Origin: Lunularia cruciata
Lineage: Eukaryota > Streptophyta > Marchantiopsida > Lunulariales > Lunulariaceae
DNA length: 64,000 nucleotides
Direction: 5' to 3'
NCBI GenBank assembly: GCA_948567375.1
Contig: OX419758.1
Span: forward strand, 23,875,001-23,939,000
Shown: piece after piece, positions 1 to 11,000 of the stretch
How the letters are laid out: each line of letters opens with the position of its first letter
How positions within the stretch are numbered: position 1 is the first letter of the stretch
Position numbers and translations under genes: made by a program
The notes under the pieces: generated by a model
The model's database searches: none
What the model saw: the letters and a program-made list of their open reading frames with translations, nothing else
Told to the model about the DNA's origin: nothing

Positions 1-238
1 ACCACACCTAAACTCTCCAACTGTCCAAGCAACTCTTTCAAAGCACTTCTTCTCTACTCTGTCCTATCACAATCAAGACAAACTCACTGTCAAAATTTTC
101 TGTCTCTCCTATGTCCATGTCCTACAGTTCAGACTTAACTCTATTCAGCCAGATCAAAACTATGTTCAGTCCAGATCTAAACCAACTCAGCCAGATCAAA
201 CTCTCTTCAGTCCAGATCTAAACCAACTCAACCAGATC
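1..238 (-). other. Internal leader of a reverse gypsy element, with 42-bp tandem repeat
   Basis: This lies just inside the LTR at 239-930 and, read on the minus strand, is the start of that element's internal region. It contains two copies of a roughly 42-bp unit (149-190 and 191-231) built on ccagatc...ttcagtccagatctaaacc. I see no convincing tRNA primer-binding site next to the LTR. No coding sequence is supported. The rest of the element lies off the left edge of the window. Confidence 0.5.
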
Positions 239-930
239 TGTGAGCTGGCTTGTCTCTCACTCAAGATGAACCTCTGATGGCTATTATGGTAGCGCACCAT
301 GGACTAACCAGGCAAGGAATCCCAACTCCATCATACTCCTCCAAGGCTAACACTCCAAGACTCAAGATATTGCTCACTAGAGAACTCAATGAGAGAGGTA
401 TAGTTGCAAATGAAAGGATGATGAGTACCTCCTCACCCCTTGTTTATATACTTGTGAAATAATTACGTACCAAAGTTACTAATTACTGGAGTAACTCAAG
501 TTACTAGGCTAAAAGTCAAGTAAAGTCACAAAGTAGAAAGGAATATCCATTCACATGGGCATATTCCCCTAAGCATGTGATCTTATCTTGACCCAACCAC
601 TAATTCAAGGATTCCTTCACATGGGCTATCCTTGGACTATAAAAGAATCCAAAACAAAAAGGCTTGCGGGCCTAAGAGTTCTCAACTCTTTCCTCAAAGC
701 CAAACACCTAGGAATAATACCAAGGCAACACACTAGAACCCAAAATAGTGGTGCTCATCTTTTTCACTTCCTCTAAAGTAAGGTCCCCTCTATCTTAGCT
801 ATAACTAACTTTAGCTAATCATGAATAATATAGAACTATCCTTTATCTCTATATAAATAATATCTCTCAAGTACTTGTAATACCAAGCTAAATATCATAA
901 TACCACACACATGCACAAATGGGTGTTACA
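239..930 (-). repeat. LTR of Ty3/gypsy family 1, copy a
   Basis: This 692-bp unit matches, in reverse orientation, the LTRs at 19803-20492, 37915-38605 and 47474-47534 plus 51318-51949. Read on its own strand it begins TGTAACACCC and ends GGCTCACA, the TG...CA ends of a retrotransposon LTR. The flanks (agatc on the left, gaata on the right) do not form a target duplication, so it is not a clean solo LTR. The right flank is the 3' end of a TGTG-family element. It is therefore probably the 5' LTR of a reverse element whose body runs left, out of the window. The in-frame stretches at 250-462 and 588-776 are LTR sequence, not genes. Confidence 0.85.
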
Positions 931-985
931 GAATAAACTTTACTTACCTGATTACTACAAAAGTGATATTTTCTGGGTTGTCACA
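931..985 (+). mobile_element. TGTG-family element, 3' terminal fragment
   Basis: These 55 bp match the last bases of the complete TGTG elements at 15556-19324 and 47535-51317. They share aactttacttacc, aaaagtgatatt and the terminal gggttgtcaca. The rest of the element has been displaced by insertion of the gypsy LTR at 239-930 and should continue left of the window. The family is described at 47535-51317. Confidence 0.75.
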
Positions 986-1760
986 AAGACCTTCTATGGT
1001 GTATAGAAGGTGGAGACCTGCTTTGAAGGTCCTACCAAATTGAAAATCCCACTTTGATTATCCAATAAGACAACTTCAAGTGAAAACCTAACTCTCTCAA
1101 ATGTAGGTTTAGCAAGTAACTACTTCAATCTAGCAATTGTTGCATGCCACAAGCCACTAGTAGCAAAATGGCTCCCATGTTCCTCAACAAAGTCAGCTCC
1201 ACCATCAACTACCTCTACAATTGAAGTAGGAACCACATCATCCATACTTTCACAAAGTGTGGTAGCCAACTAGAACACTAAAGCTATCAACTCCCATTGT
1301 AAACATGTCATTGGTTTAGAACAATGGGGAGCATATAATCAACTAAGATGCTACAAATATCATGCTAGTCAAAGTCTTGGTAGAAGTAGATGGTTGTCTA
1401 ATATCTAGTCCATCTTGCACTATCTCACCACTTGCTATACCAACATTAGGATATTTAGGATTCATGGATGTCACTTGTAGTGTCTCAAAAAGTATGAAAG
1501 ATTAGGGAAGTCTTATCTATCTACTAGCCTCTCTTCTTTGTAGATCTAATTCCATTGATGCTCCTTTGGTCTCAAGAGCACATAAAACACTTCTAGTCAC
1601 TATAGTAGATGCATCTACTTGTCTTGATCTACATATGAAGTCAAGGATATATTTATCACTAACATAAGAGGTGAGAGCCTCAACACATGAATCTGGTCTC
1701 CTCTAAGCTATAGCTATGCTAGCCTATCTCTATCCAACTAATCAATCCAAGTAACTATGT
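986..1760 (-). other. Unrecognised degraded sequence downstream of a copia gag
   Basis: Minus-strand reading gives fairly long open stretches at about 1003-1320 with a few stops. They contain the run VVDGGADFVEEHGSHF, which I cannot assign to a family. It follows the copia-like gag remnant in the direction of transcription and is probably more of the same element, but no protease, integrase or RT motif is visible. Confidence 0.3.
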
Positions 1761-2822
1761 TTATACCAAAAGAAAAGGTAAGCATTGTATTCCTGCCAAG
1801 TGCGGGCTTCTATCACCACCTCTACCACCTTGTTTACCATGACATGTGGCTCCTCTACCTCCTCTACCTCCTACCATAGCAACCTTACCACTTCGTAACT
1901 TTAGGTGTAAGTTGAAGCATTTGTCCCTAGTATGACCAAGTATATGGCAATGGTCACATTGACTTTGAGCTGGTTGAGGTGCACTTGAGGTCTCATGCCC
2001 ACTACCGTACGTGCACTCTCTCTTGTTGTGAGGTCTATCACAAAGTCCAACAAACAACACCACCATGCATTGGCTACTATTGACCAGAAAATCAGGGTAT
2101 GGGTCTATGTACACTAGGCCTCCACTTGCTTTATAAGATTGGAGTCATCCGCTCTACCCTTGAAAGCCATAACAATGTAGTGCACTCTTTTGTACTCTAG
2201 AAGAAATAAGAACTATAGATGAGATCTCCCAAATCTACCAAATCCAGATGCCATCACTCTCTCATTTACCATGTTGAGCTTAATGCATTGTGCCAAACTA
2301 AAGACCATTTCCAAAGTTGGTGAGGAAGCCTATAACAACATAACATCATGAACTCTATGTTGCAACTCCATGTCCAATATCACATACTAGAATTTGACAA
2401 CTTGTGCCTCAATAATTGTCCAAGTGAAATTGATCAGTTGTTTCATGCACATATATGCCTTGCATAAGCTCTCTCTAGCCCTTTGTTAGAACTCTTACAA
2501 GCTCTTTAACTTGTCAATACGCACTCAAGCAATTCTACCTTAAGCACTTAAAAAACTACACTATGGGGTTAAACCTCAATAATGCACCACCTCTTGTAGT
2601 GGTACCTCCACTCATAGTAGTATTATCTCCAACTAGTGCAACTCCATTGGATACACCAATACTACTAGAGATAGAACATGTGTGTACTATAAATCTACCA
2701 TTGGAAACCAAGCTTGGAGTGATAGAGATGTAATTTAAAGACCAATATTGTGTCCATAGTTCAATCTCCTCCAAGTGTGTTCTCTTGAACTCATGATAGT
2801 CATTTATCAATAGACCCTCCAA
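1761..2822 (-). pseudogene. Ty1/copia-type gag remnant with CCHC zinc knuckle
   Basis: The minus strand carries a decayed gag polyprotein, the structural protein that packages retrotransposon RNA. The clearest mark is a CX2CX4HX4C zinc knuckle, CDHCHILGHTRDKCF, at 1914-1958. It is followed by a Gly/Arg-rich stretch (GGRGGRG) typical of copia nucleocapsid tails. Upstream on the same strand (2150-2550) frame-jumping reading gives gag-like sequence with many stops and frameshifts. The open frame at 2556-2822 may be its beginning, but I cannot align it. No ATG-to-stop gene survives. The copia assignment rests on the knuckle and tail; a gypsy gag is less likely. Confidence 0.6.
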
Positions 2823-3976
2823 GTGCTAAAACAATCCTTTCCATGCTATGAAAGGTGTGAAAAAATTTGGGTTCCACATACTTTATAGATCACACTAACT
2901 ATCAAACTCTTAGATAAAATCATCTAACTCAATGGTATGTATCATGCTAACTTAATGCTTAGGCCTTTAAAGGCCCTATAAATCTTGTCTCACAACAACA
3001 ATGTGGACACAACATGTGCACTCTCAACTGGATAAGCTCTAATGTTAAAATTTAATTTAGAATCAATCTCCTCCCTTGTAAACCCTTAAGATAATAGTTT
3101 GTATCAAGTGCCACTCCGTGTGAATCCACTACGTAGTAACAAAATGCCTTCTTAAATCCCCAAAGAACTCTATAGTGACAATCTACCCCAAACCATAACC
3201 TTAATCACCAAGTGCCACCATCGAGAACCACCAATAATTGGATACCACCCACTAATATTGCTTAAATACCTCAAACCATGATAATTATGTTGAATGTTTA
3301 GATTTGAGACCTGATTTGAGTTTTGAATGACTGATTACATAAAAGAAGGAGGAAATTAATTGCAAGACAATGAGCATTGGGGGTATCTCTAAGCATTGCG
3401 CAATCAAGTTTTGCTTTGTAAAATAGATTTCATAAATTTTGTTGACATGTTGAACAAATATGCACAAAAGCACTACCAGATTTTTGGACCAAGTGAAAAA
3501 TTGGAGGCAAATTTGGAAATCCATTATTGGATTAGGGATTTGGAGGTCCTCATCCTTTAAATTGGAGATGAAGTGGAGAAATAGCCAATTTGGGATTGGA
3601 TTTTGACAAAAAGGGTTTTATAGGTTGGCAAAGGTTGCCCAAATGCAGCAAAGGTCTATTGGATTTGGATAGGATTTAAGAGGTCTCAATGTGTTTGAGT
3701 TGGTAGAGGTTAGCCAAATTGGAGAAGGTTCAAATTTGAGTTGGTGCTTGAGTTGGTGGAGGTTAGCTAAATTGGAGAAGATTTGACAAGAAGAAAGAGG
3801 CATAGGGGTAGAGCAGCTATGAAGGCCTCTCTAGCCCTATTTGGAGAAATTGGCCACATTTGGGGTTGAATTTTAGCAAAGAGGGATTCTATAGGTTGGT
3901 AAAGGTCAGGTAGTTGTAGTGGAGGCCTATTGGATTTAGATAGGCTTTTGGAGGTCTCAAAGTGAGTTGATGCATT
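2823..3976. other. AT-rich sequence without a gene, containing a diverged ~130-bp direct repeat
   Basis: No coding signal or transposon end is seen in most of this stretch. Blocks at about 3577-3704 and 3844-3975 are diverged direct copies. Both run from a 'gaaat(a/t)g(c/g)cca' start through 'ttctataggttgg(c/t)aaaggt', then 'ggcctattggattt(g/a)gatagg' and 'gaggtctcaa'. This suggests an old local duplication inside a transposon leader. Confidence 0.45.
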
Positions 3977-3977
3977 G

Positions 3978-4433
3978 TCAACCCAATATCAACACTATTC
4001 TTTCTCCATGTAGTAGCCTTCTTTGATGTTGGTGATTTGGATGCCATTTTCCCGTTGCTTGACCATTATTGAAAAGGTTCCACTTCAACTTTGGAATGTA
4101 GAGAACTCCTTTGATGACTCTTGCACCATTCTTACAAGAAATAAGAATGTCTCTCAACCTAGCATCATATATATTACCATTGTTTGCAACATACATTGGC
4201 CAAGTCTCTTCTTCAACCTTCTTAATCTTGAAACCACTCTCTTCTATAGGACTTGTGCTCTTAAGCACTTGTATCAACATACCAAACATCTTTTTCTGGA
4301 TGTTCATCTGAATTTGTGGCAGTGCTAGAACTAGTAGCAATGTAATAATGTATGTCATTGGAGCATTGGCTTGACTTCTAGAATTAGCTATATTTTTGTG
4401 CTGTTTTCTTTGGAGGTTTTGCTCACCTGGCAT
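3978..4433 (-). pseudogene. Ty1/copia pol fragment (protease / GAG-pre-integrase region)
   Basis: The reading frame contains IKGVLYIPKLKWNLFNNGQ, which fits the conserved 'vLYVPgLkkNLlSvgQL' block at the copia protease/pre-integrase boundary. Just before it, MYVANNGNIYDARLRDILIS fits the linker after the protease active site. The catalytic Asp motif itself is not clear. Immediately upstream on this strand (4434-4560) there are Lys-rich, zinc-knuckle-like but broken codons. This cannot be the same copy as the gag at 1761-2822, because on the minus strand pol would then precede gag. It is a second copia remnant. Confidence 0.6.
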
Positions 4434-4889
4434 GCTCTTGCCTAGTGCGCCTTCTTTTTGGACATGTTACAACTTGTTACAATTTTTTCTAACTTATTCT
4501 CTTCTCTAGTCAAGAAATGTGAGTCTTCTTTTGAGTCCCACCATCAAAGCTACCTCCATTGTTTCTTCTTTTAGTAGTTAAAAATGTTCTCCTTGTTGAG
4601 CGTTTTATTTTGTCTTCTACACATCTTTTCAAAGTTTCTCCCTTGAGCAGTCTTGCATTGAGTCTCTCAATGATTTGTTGTTCCTAGTATGCTACTATTA
4701 TATGGCAATAAGTATGTGGTCAACTACAAATAATCTTGGTGATGATTGAGAAAGTATCTAATTTTATACCAAGATTACTTAACTAACTAGCAAAGAGTTT
4801 CTTGTTGGCTAATAAACCCGCTATCTCTTCTCCTGATATCATTTGCAATTGAAAGAATCTCTATTGGAGAACATGCTTGTTCTCTAAAT
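4434..4889. other. Degraded sequence upstream of the copia fragment, no gene seen
   Basis: This is probably the decayed gag end of the copia copy at 3978-4433 (minus strand), judged only by position and Lys-rich codons. There are many stops in all frames and no motif I can name. Confidence 0.3.
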
Positions 4890-5109
4890 CACATTGCTCA
4901 TACAGCATAATTAACTTTCCTCACATCTAGTTTACACTTCTGCAATTAATCCATCTTTGTAGATACTTCTCTCCTATGGTTGTACAAATGTACATTAATC
5001 ACATTGCTCATACAACATAATTAACTATCCTCACATCTAGTTTGCACTTCTGCAATTAATCCATCTTTGTAGATACTTCTCTCCTTTGGTTGTACAAATG
5101 TATATTTTT
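4890..5109. repeat. Two-copy tandem repeat, period 110 bp
   Basis: The block starting cacattgctcatacagcata at 4890 is repeated at 5000 with only a few substitutions (for example cag/caa and aacttt/aactat). It runs through 'gcaattaatccatctttgtagatacttctctcc'-type sequence to about 5109. High identity implies a recent local duplication. No coding role is apparent. Confidence 0.8.
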
Positions 5110-5229
5110 GTGGCATCTTCCTACTTGACATTTGGTTTGAGGTTCGGCAATTGATCAGTCTTTGTTCATACTTCTTTCCTATGATTGCATAGATTTATAT
5201 TTCTAAAGCATCATTTTTACTCCACATTT

Positions 5230-5505
5230 GGTTTGCTGTTATGCAATGCAGTGGGAATAATGCAGTCGGAATCAATGCAAGCATTCAGAATAATCTCATG
5301 AAGACCAGATGCGTCTTGACAAATTTGAAAAAGTGTTTTATATCGAGCAAAAGTAGTTCAATTACTGATGGTGTGTAATTGTAATTTACAATTGAAGATG
5401 AGGTCTACTTAAACTCAATCTACTTAAACATTCTACACAAAGAGTTAACTTCGTTGCAGCAAGAAGCATAGCTTCCCACCTTCGTCCTATTTTCATTGCT
5501 GACTA
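5230..5505 (-). other. Probable 3' flank of the 84-residue gene
   Basis: Sequence composition changes here from CpG-poor repeat DNA to CpG-bearing low-copy DNA. On the minus strand this follows the stop codon of the gene at 5506-5760 and would be its 3' UTR and terminator. I find no clear AATAAA-type signal, so the transcript end is not placed. Confidence 0.3.
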
Positions 5506-5760
5506 TCATTCGAAACATGACAGGCCACAACAGTCCAAGTCGCAGGTTACTTCCGCTTCGCCTCCTGCCTGGGCTATGCAGCAAGTAATGCAAGTGCCGA
5601 ACAAACCAAAGATGACCAGAAACACTCCAGCTGCTATTTCCTTCTTATCAAATACTATGTCGCCCGTGAACGCGAACACTCCAAATACTATACATGCTAC
5701 GAAAGTTGCAAAAAGTATAGCGAATATCAAAGCTCTTCCATATGGATTGGTAACCTGCAT
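5506..5760 (-). CDS. Small two-helix membrane protein, uncharacterised
   Basis: An ATG at 5758-5760 (context AAGATGC) opens an 84-residue frame ending at TGA 5506-5508. The product has a short polar N-terminus (MQVTNPYGR). A hydrophobic helix follows at about residues 10-32, then a short charged loop (GDIVFDKKE) and a second hydrophobic helix at about residues 42-62. The tail is rich in Cys and acidic residues and ends CDLDCCGLSCFE. The frame stays open upstream to 5919 with no further ATG, so a 5' exon joined by splicing is possible. It lies in the only CpG-rich stretch of the window, which suggests an unmethylated, expressed locus rather than a transposon. I do not recognise the family. The paired Cys near the membrane could be lipidation or metal sites, but that is speculation. 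Plant membrane microproteins of this size are common. Confidence 0.5.
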   Translation of the reverse strand: MQVTNPYGRALIFAILFATFVACIVFGVFAFTGDIVFDKKEIAAGVFLVIFGLFGTCITCCIAQAGGEAEVTCDLDCCGLSCFE

Positions 5761-6295
5761 CTTTGCGTCCTTACGCTTTACTGAAGAGCAGATGCTATCA
5801 GAAACTGATGTTTCTGTATCGACACGATAGAGTTTGTGCGGGGAGGGGTAGACTTTATCCTGAGTCGTAAAATACGTTATGCAGAAGCTTATATGAAGAT
5901 CAGATTGAAACCTAGACAACCCACAATTTTCCGCGAGCCTTGAAACGTTCTCCTTCGGAATTTTCTTCTGTTGCTTTATCTCTTCAAAGAGTAACAGGAG
6001 GCAGCCCCCGCATCTAAACCTGAAACGTTAAACAGAAGTCCTGGAAAATGGGTTTTCCAGAACTTCTGGTTGTTTCGTCTAGTAGACCAGACGTCTTTGA
6101 CTCCCTTTTGTAACACAAACTCAGAGTAGGGGCTCTCAAGCAGAAATCTTGCGTTCGCAGGTGAACTGTCATTCCACTGCCTCCTGATATCTAGCTCCAC
6201 TCGCGTTCTGGCTCTTCACAACTCTCGTTTGTTGAATTCTAATTTGGTTTTCCACGAATCGAACATCTGGCAGCCCTCTCCCACATCTGATCACT
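5761..6295 (-). other. Presumed 5' leader of the 84-residue gene
   Basis: This separates the TATA-like motifs near 6296-6326 from the ATG at 5760. It is CpG-bearing and has open stretches without ATG starts (for example 5976-6200), so it is best read as 5' UTR, possibly with an intron. A CT-rich acceptor-like sequence ending CTTCAG occurs on the minus strand shortly before the ATG. No protein is supported. Confidence 0.3.
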
Positions 6296-6326
6296 TTTAT
6301 AGTCGATTGATCCATGTTTATAGTCG
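6296..6326 (-). promoter_or_regulatory. Candidate TATA elements, minus strand
   Basis: Read on the minus strand, this contains TCGACTATAAAC and, 17 bp further on, TCGACTATAAAAGTG. Both are good plant TATA boxes and point toward the small gene at 5506-5760. The first lies inside a 267-bp unit that is duplicated upstream, so a third TATA-like copy occurs near 6583-6592. The distance to the ATG (about 540 bp) is long and would need a long or spliced leader. There is no experimental support. Confidence 0.35.
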
Positions 6327-6850
6327 AGATCTCGGGCTTTTCCGACACACTTTCTAATTGAAACTTGCCTGCAAGAGTTGACAATCGCATACAGTGCACT
6401 AAGTCGTGTTGTTAGCCGGCATTGACATTTTTGCCCTCTCCTTTGGATTGCACGCAACGATGTCAGGAACTGTGGACTATTGCTAAGAAGGTGCACTGGC
6501 TATGACGTTCAATGCCCCACTAGCAATCAATGCTTATCCGGATAGGACTCGACGAGTTCTTAGGTTGTGCCTATTGATCCATGTTTATAGTCGAGATCCC
6601 GGGCTTTTCCGACACAGTCACTAAATGAAACTTGCCTGTAAGAGTTGACAATCGAATATAGTGCACTAAGTCGTGTTGTTAGCTGGCATTGACAATTTTG
6701 CCCTCTCCTTTGGATTGCACGCAAATATGTCAGGAACTGTGGACTATTGCTAAGAAGGTGCACTGGCTATCATCTTCACCGGCCCACTTGCAATCAATGC
6801 TTATCCGGATGCTGATCCATATAGGACTCGACGAGCTCTTGCTGTTGCGT
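6309..6850. repeat. 267-bp tandem duplication in the CpG-rich island
   Basis: Unit 1 begins gatccatgtttatagtcgag at 6309, and unit 2 begins with the same bases at 6576. Both continue through gggcttttccgacaca, aagtcgtgttgttag, gccctctcctttggattgca, gtcaggaactgtggactatt and ggactcgacgag. Differences are scattered substitutions plus a short insertion near the end of unit 2. The paired minus-strand open frames across the units start without ATG and look incidental. The duplication lies upstream of the small gene and repeats its TATA-like motif, so it may be a duplicated promoter. Confidence 0.8.
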
Positions 6851-7639
6851 TTCTCCGACAACTCAAATCAGAACTGCACAATGTTGCAGGGTTACACAAC
6901 CATGGTTCCCCGGAGGAATCCGCGTCCTGAACAGTTTCTTGTGTGATAGAACTATTGTGCCTCGGACCCAGTCAGTGGACCCCGAGTGATTGCAAGCACG
7001 ATCAGTTTCATGTCCGTGCGGACTTGCTCTCGAGATTGACTGACATGACCGCTTCAACCTTGAATTGAGGAAAGAATTCTGTTTTACATAAACAAGAGTT
7101 AGGGTTTTAGAAGTGAACCTATAATAATTTTATAATCGGAAGACAACACAAAATATCAAAGCACGACGGACCCCTTATGATTGGCTCCTCTTCAAGGACG
7201 CATGCTTTTATGAACAAATTGGAACATTATAATTTTGATCCAACAAGCATTATGGAAGGAAGCGTCTCAACATTCTTTCTCGTGTAGATAAACAAGGCGA
7301 AATAGACCGACAGTGGTGACCAATGTACTTGTCTTCTCGGTGTGGTTCAATATATCATAGATTTTCCTACTGATGATTAATGTACTTCTAATCTTGGTCT
7401 GGTTTAATAAATTATAGGCCAAATAAGCGTGTCGAATAAGCCAAGTAGTACACCATAGCGGGAAAAGGAATACAAGGTACCAAGAAGTGCATACGAGCAT
7501 AGCAAGCAAGAAAACCAAACAACAAGGGCTAAAACACGATGCAGAACTAATGCCCTGGAGCAAAACAAAGAGGGAAGAAACAAAGTAATATGCTGCTAAA
7601 TGGTGTCACATAGATCCTCTAATGGTATATCTAGTAAAT
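6851..7639. other. End of CpG-rich island and transition to repeat DNA
   Basis: Up to about 7100 the DNA keeps CpG-bearing words (cggaggaatccgcgtcc, gtccgtgcggacttgctctcg). Beyond that it becomes AT-rich. Hydrophobic minus-strand frames such as 7267-7563 lack an ATG start and have no recognisable domain. No gene is supported. Confidence 0.35.
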
Positions 7640-8042
7640 GAGTAGGCAATGTCCTAGAAGTGATGGGAACTCTTACTACCTACCATTGCTTATCTATGAA
7701 GACCCAATGCACCCATCTTCATCTTGAAAGTAGTGTAAAGTGATGGAGACTCCTTGTCCAAAATTTGAGATGAGCATGGTTGGAGAGATAGCCATAGTTC
7801 CTCTCCATTTTTGAAAACCTCACACTATCTTCCTAAGGAGACTATCATATTGGAGATAAAGATATCCAAAAATCTCTATAGCCAAAAGTACCGAGGTATC
7901 ATATGATAGTCATGTACATAATGCTACTCCTTCCTCCTAATGACAATGATCATTGCAACTCTGACCTGAATGCAAGCTTGTACCAATGACTCTGCTCATA
8001 AGGGGTTTGAGACTCCATATCAGGGGTTTGAGACTCCATATC
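7640..8042. repeat. Old dispersed repeat, copy 1
   Basis: This shares a series of diverged blocks, in the same order and orientation, with 12300-12660. Shared words include 'gtgatggagactcc/gtgatagagactct ttgtc', 'gatgagcatggttggagaga/gtgagcatggatggagaga', 'gatagtcatg' and 'cttgtaccaatgactct/cttgtgccaagaactct'. It is probably two remnants of one old transposon family. I see no coding motif. Confidence 0.5.
8001..8042. repeat. 21-bp perfect tandem duplication
   Basis: The unit aggggtttgagactccatatc occurs at 8001-8021 and again at 8022-8042 without mismatch. The related copy near 12630 has only one such block, so the duplication arose in this copy. Confidence 0.9.
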
Positions 8043-11000
8043 AAAATGGGTATGTATTCCATCTATAAGAGTGACTATATCTATTCTCATATGCCAAGGA
8101 GATGGTCAAGGTAGATCTAACCATTGCTCAATCTGGACTTGGGACCATGTAAATCATAGGCTTTACATTATTGTATCTTAGATGGCACTATGAACTCTAG
8201 TAGGCTCTCCTCTAAAAGCAAATCATAATGTGTATAGCCATGTGAGTTATATGGAGATCTAGTAGTACATTAGTCTGGTCATTCTAGAAGTGCTGGATAT
8301 GGTAACCAAAACACAAGTGGAGAACTATTGTAAACTCCTCGGATGTGAAACAAAAGTCCTCAATCAAAGATGAGGAATAGAACTAAGGTCTTGAGCTTTT
8401 CTGTCCATATTAGAGAATTCAAGCTCTATCAGGTGAAGGGGCATCAATGGGAATGATGGTAAGTGTACAAGTGTACATGCGCTATTAAGTTATGGTTTGT
8501 TAGCCAAGGAAAAGGTAATTTATTGTTATTTATCTCCATAATGTTAGAGTAGATTGTATGATGGATCCCACGGTTGAGTGATTGCCATGTGAGTGATCCA
8601 CATATATTCAAGGGATTTTCCACATGGATTAAAATCTTTTCCTCTCCTAGCGCTCTAATGTATATAGGTAGTGGAGACTTGACAGATCATAGAGTGTTTG
8701 TCTTTTGAGTCTCAAGTGGGAGTAGAATGTTGGAAGGCAATTTGTCCAAGAATTGTAGTAGAGCATGGGAGCTAGATTGCAAAAGAGTGAGTTTGATCAA
8801 GAGATGTTCCATGCTCCTGATCTACCAGTCCAAATTCCTTTTCTCATCAAGCTTTCAATTATGCATTGTGATCACTTTGGATGGTAGTAGATTTTGGGCT
8901 ACATTCATGGCATGGGTGATGGAAAACCCAAATCTTCTTATCCTCCCTATATTTACTTATGGACAAATTTGGTACATAACCATTTACTTCCTTCTGTAGA
9001 ATGAGAAGAAAAAAAATTTTGCTCAAGGGCTTAAAGGTGGAGTTTGTGGGGTCCATGTGTCAAAAGGAGAAGTTGCTAAGTGACAAAAGTGCAAGAGTTT
9101 GGATCCAAATATGTGAAGTCTAGAGTTACCAACATTTGGGGCATCAAAAAAGAGCATTCAGGAAGAGCGGATTGTAATTGGAGAGGAGAGCAGATAGGTT
9201 ATGGTATGGAGTCCAAAAATACAAGATTTGAGAAAATTATGAGTGAGATGTGATCAATTGAAGCAAAGGGGGTAAAATTTATACCCAAATGCACATATTG
9301 GAGGATCTTGAGAGTTTTATTATAGTTTCTTTTGAATTTTTTATGGAACTGGAGAGTAAAAAAATTAAATTATGTTGTGTTCAAGAAATAATTTTTTTGA
9401 GTTGATACCAAATCTGATTTGATTAATTGGAAGTGGATTACTTGAAATCAAGGTGTTGTGTTTGAGATTCTGATAAATTTTGGGGGTTTGGTCACTTTTC
9501 AAGCTTTGGTTTGAATTAGCTTACAATCATTTTGAGTACTATTTGTAGTGAGGTCTTTACCTATATGCAAAATTTTCATGGGAATGACTCAAATAGAAAA
9601 TTTAGTGTCTTGGATCAAATATACTTGGATTTGTAGAGCTCAAAAATTGGCCCATCTATATCTAGAGATTGGGTTTGGATTCCAATATAAAACTTCATAA
9701 GTATTTAAAATATGCACAACCAATTATTTTAAACTATAGTTGGCTTATGTTTTATAGATAATAAGATATGGTGCCACAAACTTTATTAAGAATATTATCT
9801 TAAACTCCATGGAGTTATTCTATCTCAAACTACAATTGAATGTCAACTATCAAATTTGAAATTATGAGTGAAAGGATTTCCCCTTGCGGTAGTGTATCCT
9901 AGTGTTTACATGAATCCTTGGAAAAACAACATGGCAAAAAAGTGTGCAAGAATCAAGATTGGAACCTGGATTAGGTTTTTGAAATTAGGGTCTAAACTAT
10001 AAACTCAAGTCACTTTTGGGATCTTATCAAGAGAGCTTGAGTGGTCAGATTGAGGCTCATGTTATAACATTGGAAATCATATCTCCTATTTCTATATCAT
10101 GCACAAATTTCCAACAATTGAATCATCCTCAAAGTGCTCAAAATTATCTCCCTTCCTTGTTCAACATTTTTTGGCCTTGTGATGATACACTTCTCCTTCT
10201 CTTCTTCTTTTTCTTGGTGCAATTTCTCCCCATGCCAAAGTTAATTAGTATAAACCCTTCTTCCAACCTTGGCAACTTGCTATCTGCTAACATTTCTATG
10301 ACAACTAATAAATTCTTTTTTAAATAGTGGATTTTGTGAAGAGGTGAGGCATCACAATTATCATTTGATAGTTGTGGGAACATATATGGCTTTAATAATG
10401 TTGAAATGTTTGGCATATAGTACTGTGAAATACATCTAAAATGGGTTAGGAATACATTTGTGTATAGGAACTATATGCCAAATAGGAAGCTTTAAGGACA
10501 TAATATCTGGTTAAAAAGTAATAGGCCACCTATGTGTTCTCCAAATAAGGGAGTAAATGAGCATGAGTAGTAATGTAAACCAAAGTGTTTGAGATAGGTA
10601 AGTTACAAGCATCCTTCTGTCCTCAAGAAGAACCCAAACCTCCTACCAGAAATAGAACCCTAGTAGGAAGTCCAAGAGAATGAGAAATGCTCATGGATGT
10701 CAACCTTTTATTTATGAGTTTGGACTCATAAACTCAAGGTCTCTAACTATAATGTAAAGGCAAACAATGCTCTAGTGACATCTTCCAAAGGAATCAATAT
10801 ATAGATATGATCTAGAAGTGATAGCAAGAGACATGATGGAAAAGTAGTTCCAACCTCTCACAAAGTTTTGAAGTAAGCTATGGTCTAAGTAGAAACATCT
10901 CTCCCTTGGTCATTTGGCATGATAGCTCATAACAATAAGGAGAGTATGGATTCTAGTATACATACATGGTATAGGTAGATTCATTGACCACATGCTTGAG

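Noticed and set aside
5976-6763. Minus-strand frames upstream of the 84-residue gene
   Set aside because: They begin at GTG or other non-ATG codons, fall on both units of a tandem duplication and show no domain. They are better explained as leader and promoter.
7267-7563. Hydrophobic Cys-rich minus-strand frame
   Set aside because: There is no ATG start (TTG), no homologous domain, and AT-rich repeat context.
8727-8999. 90-codon plus-strand frame
   Set aside because: No recognisable domain, AT-rich composition, many equally long random frames nearby.
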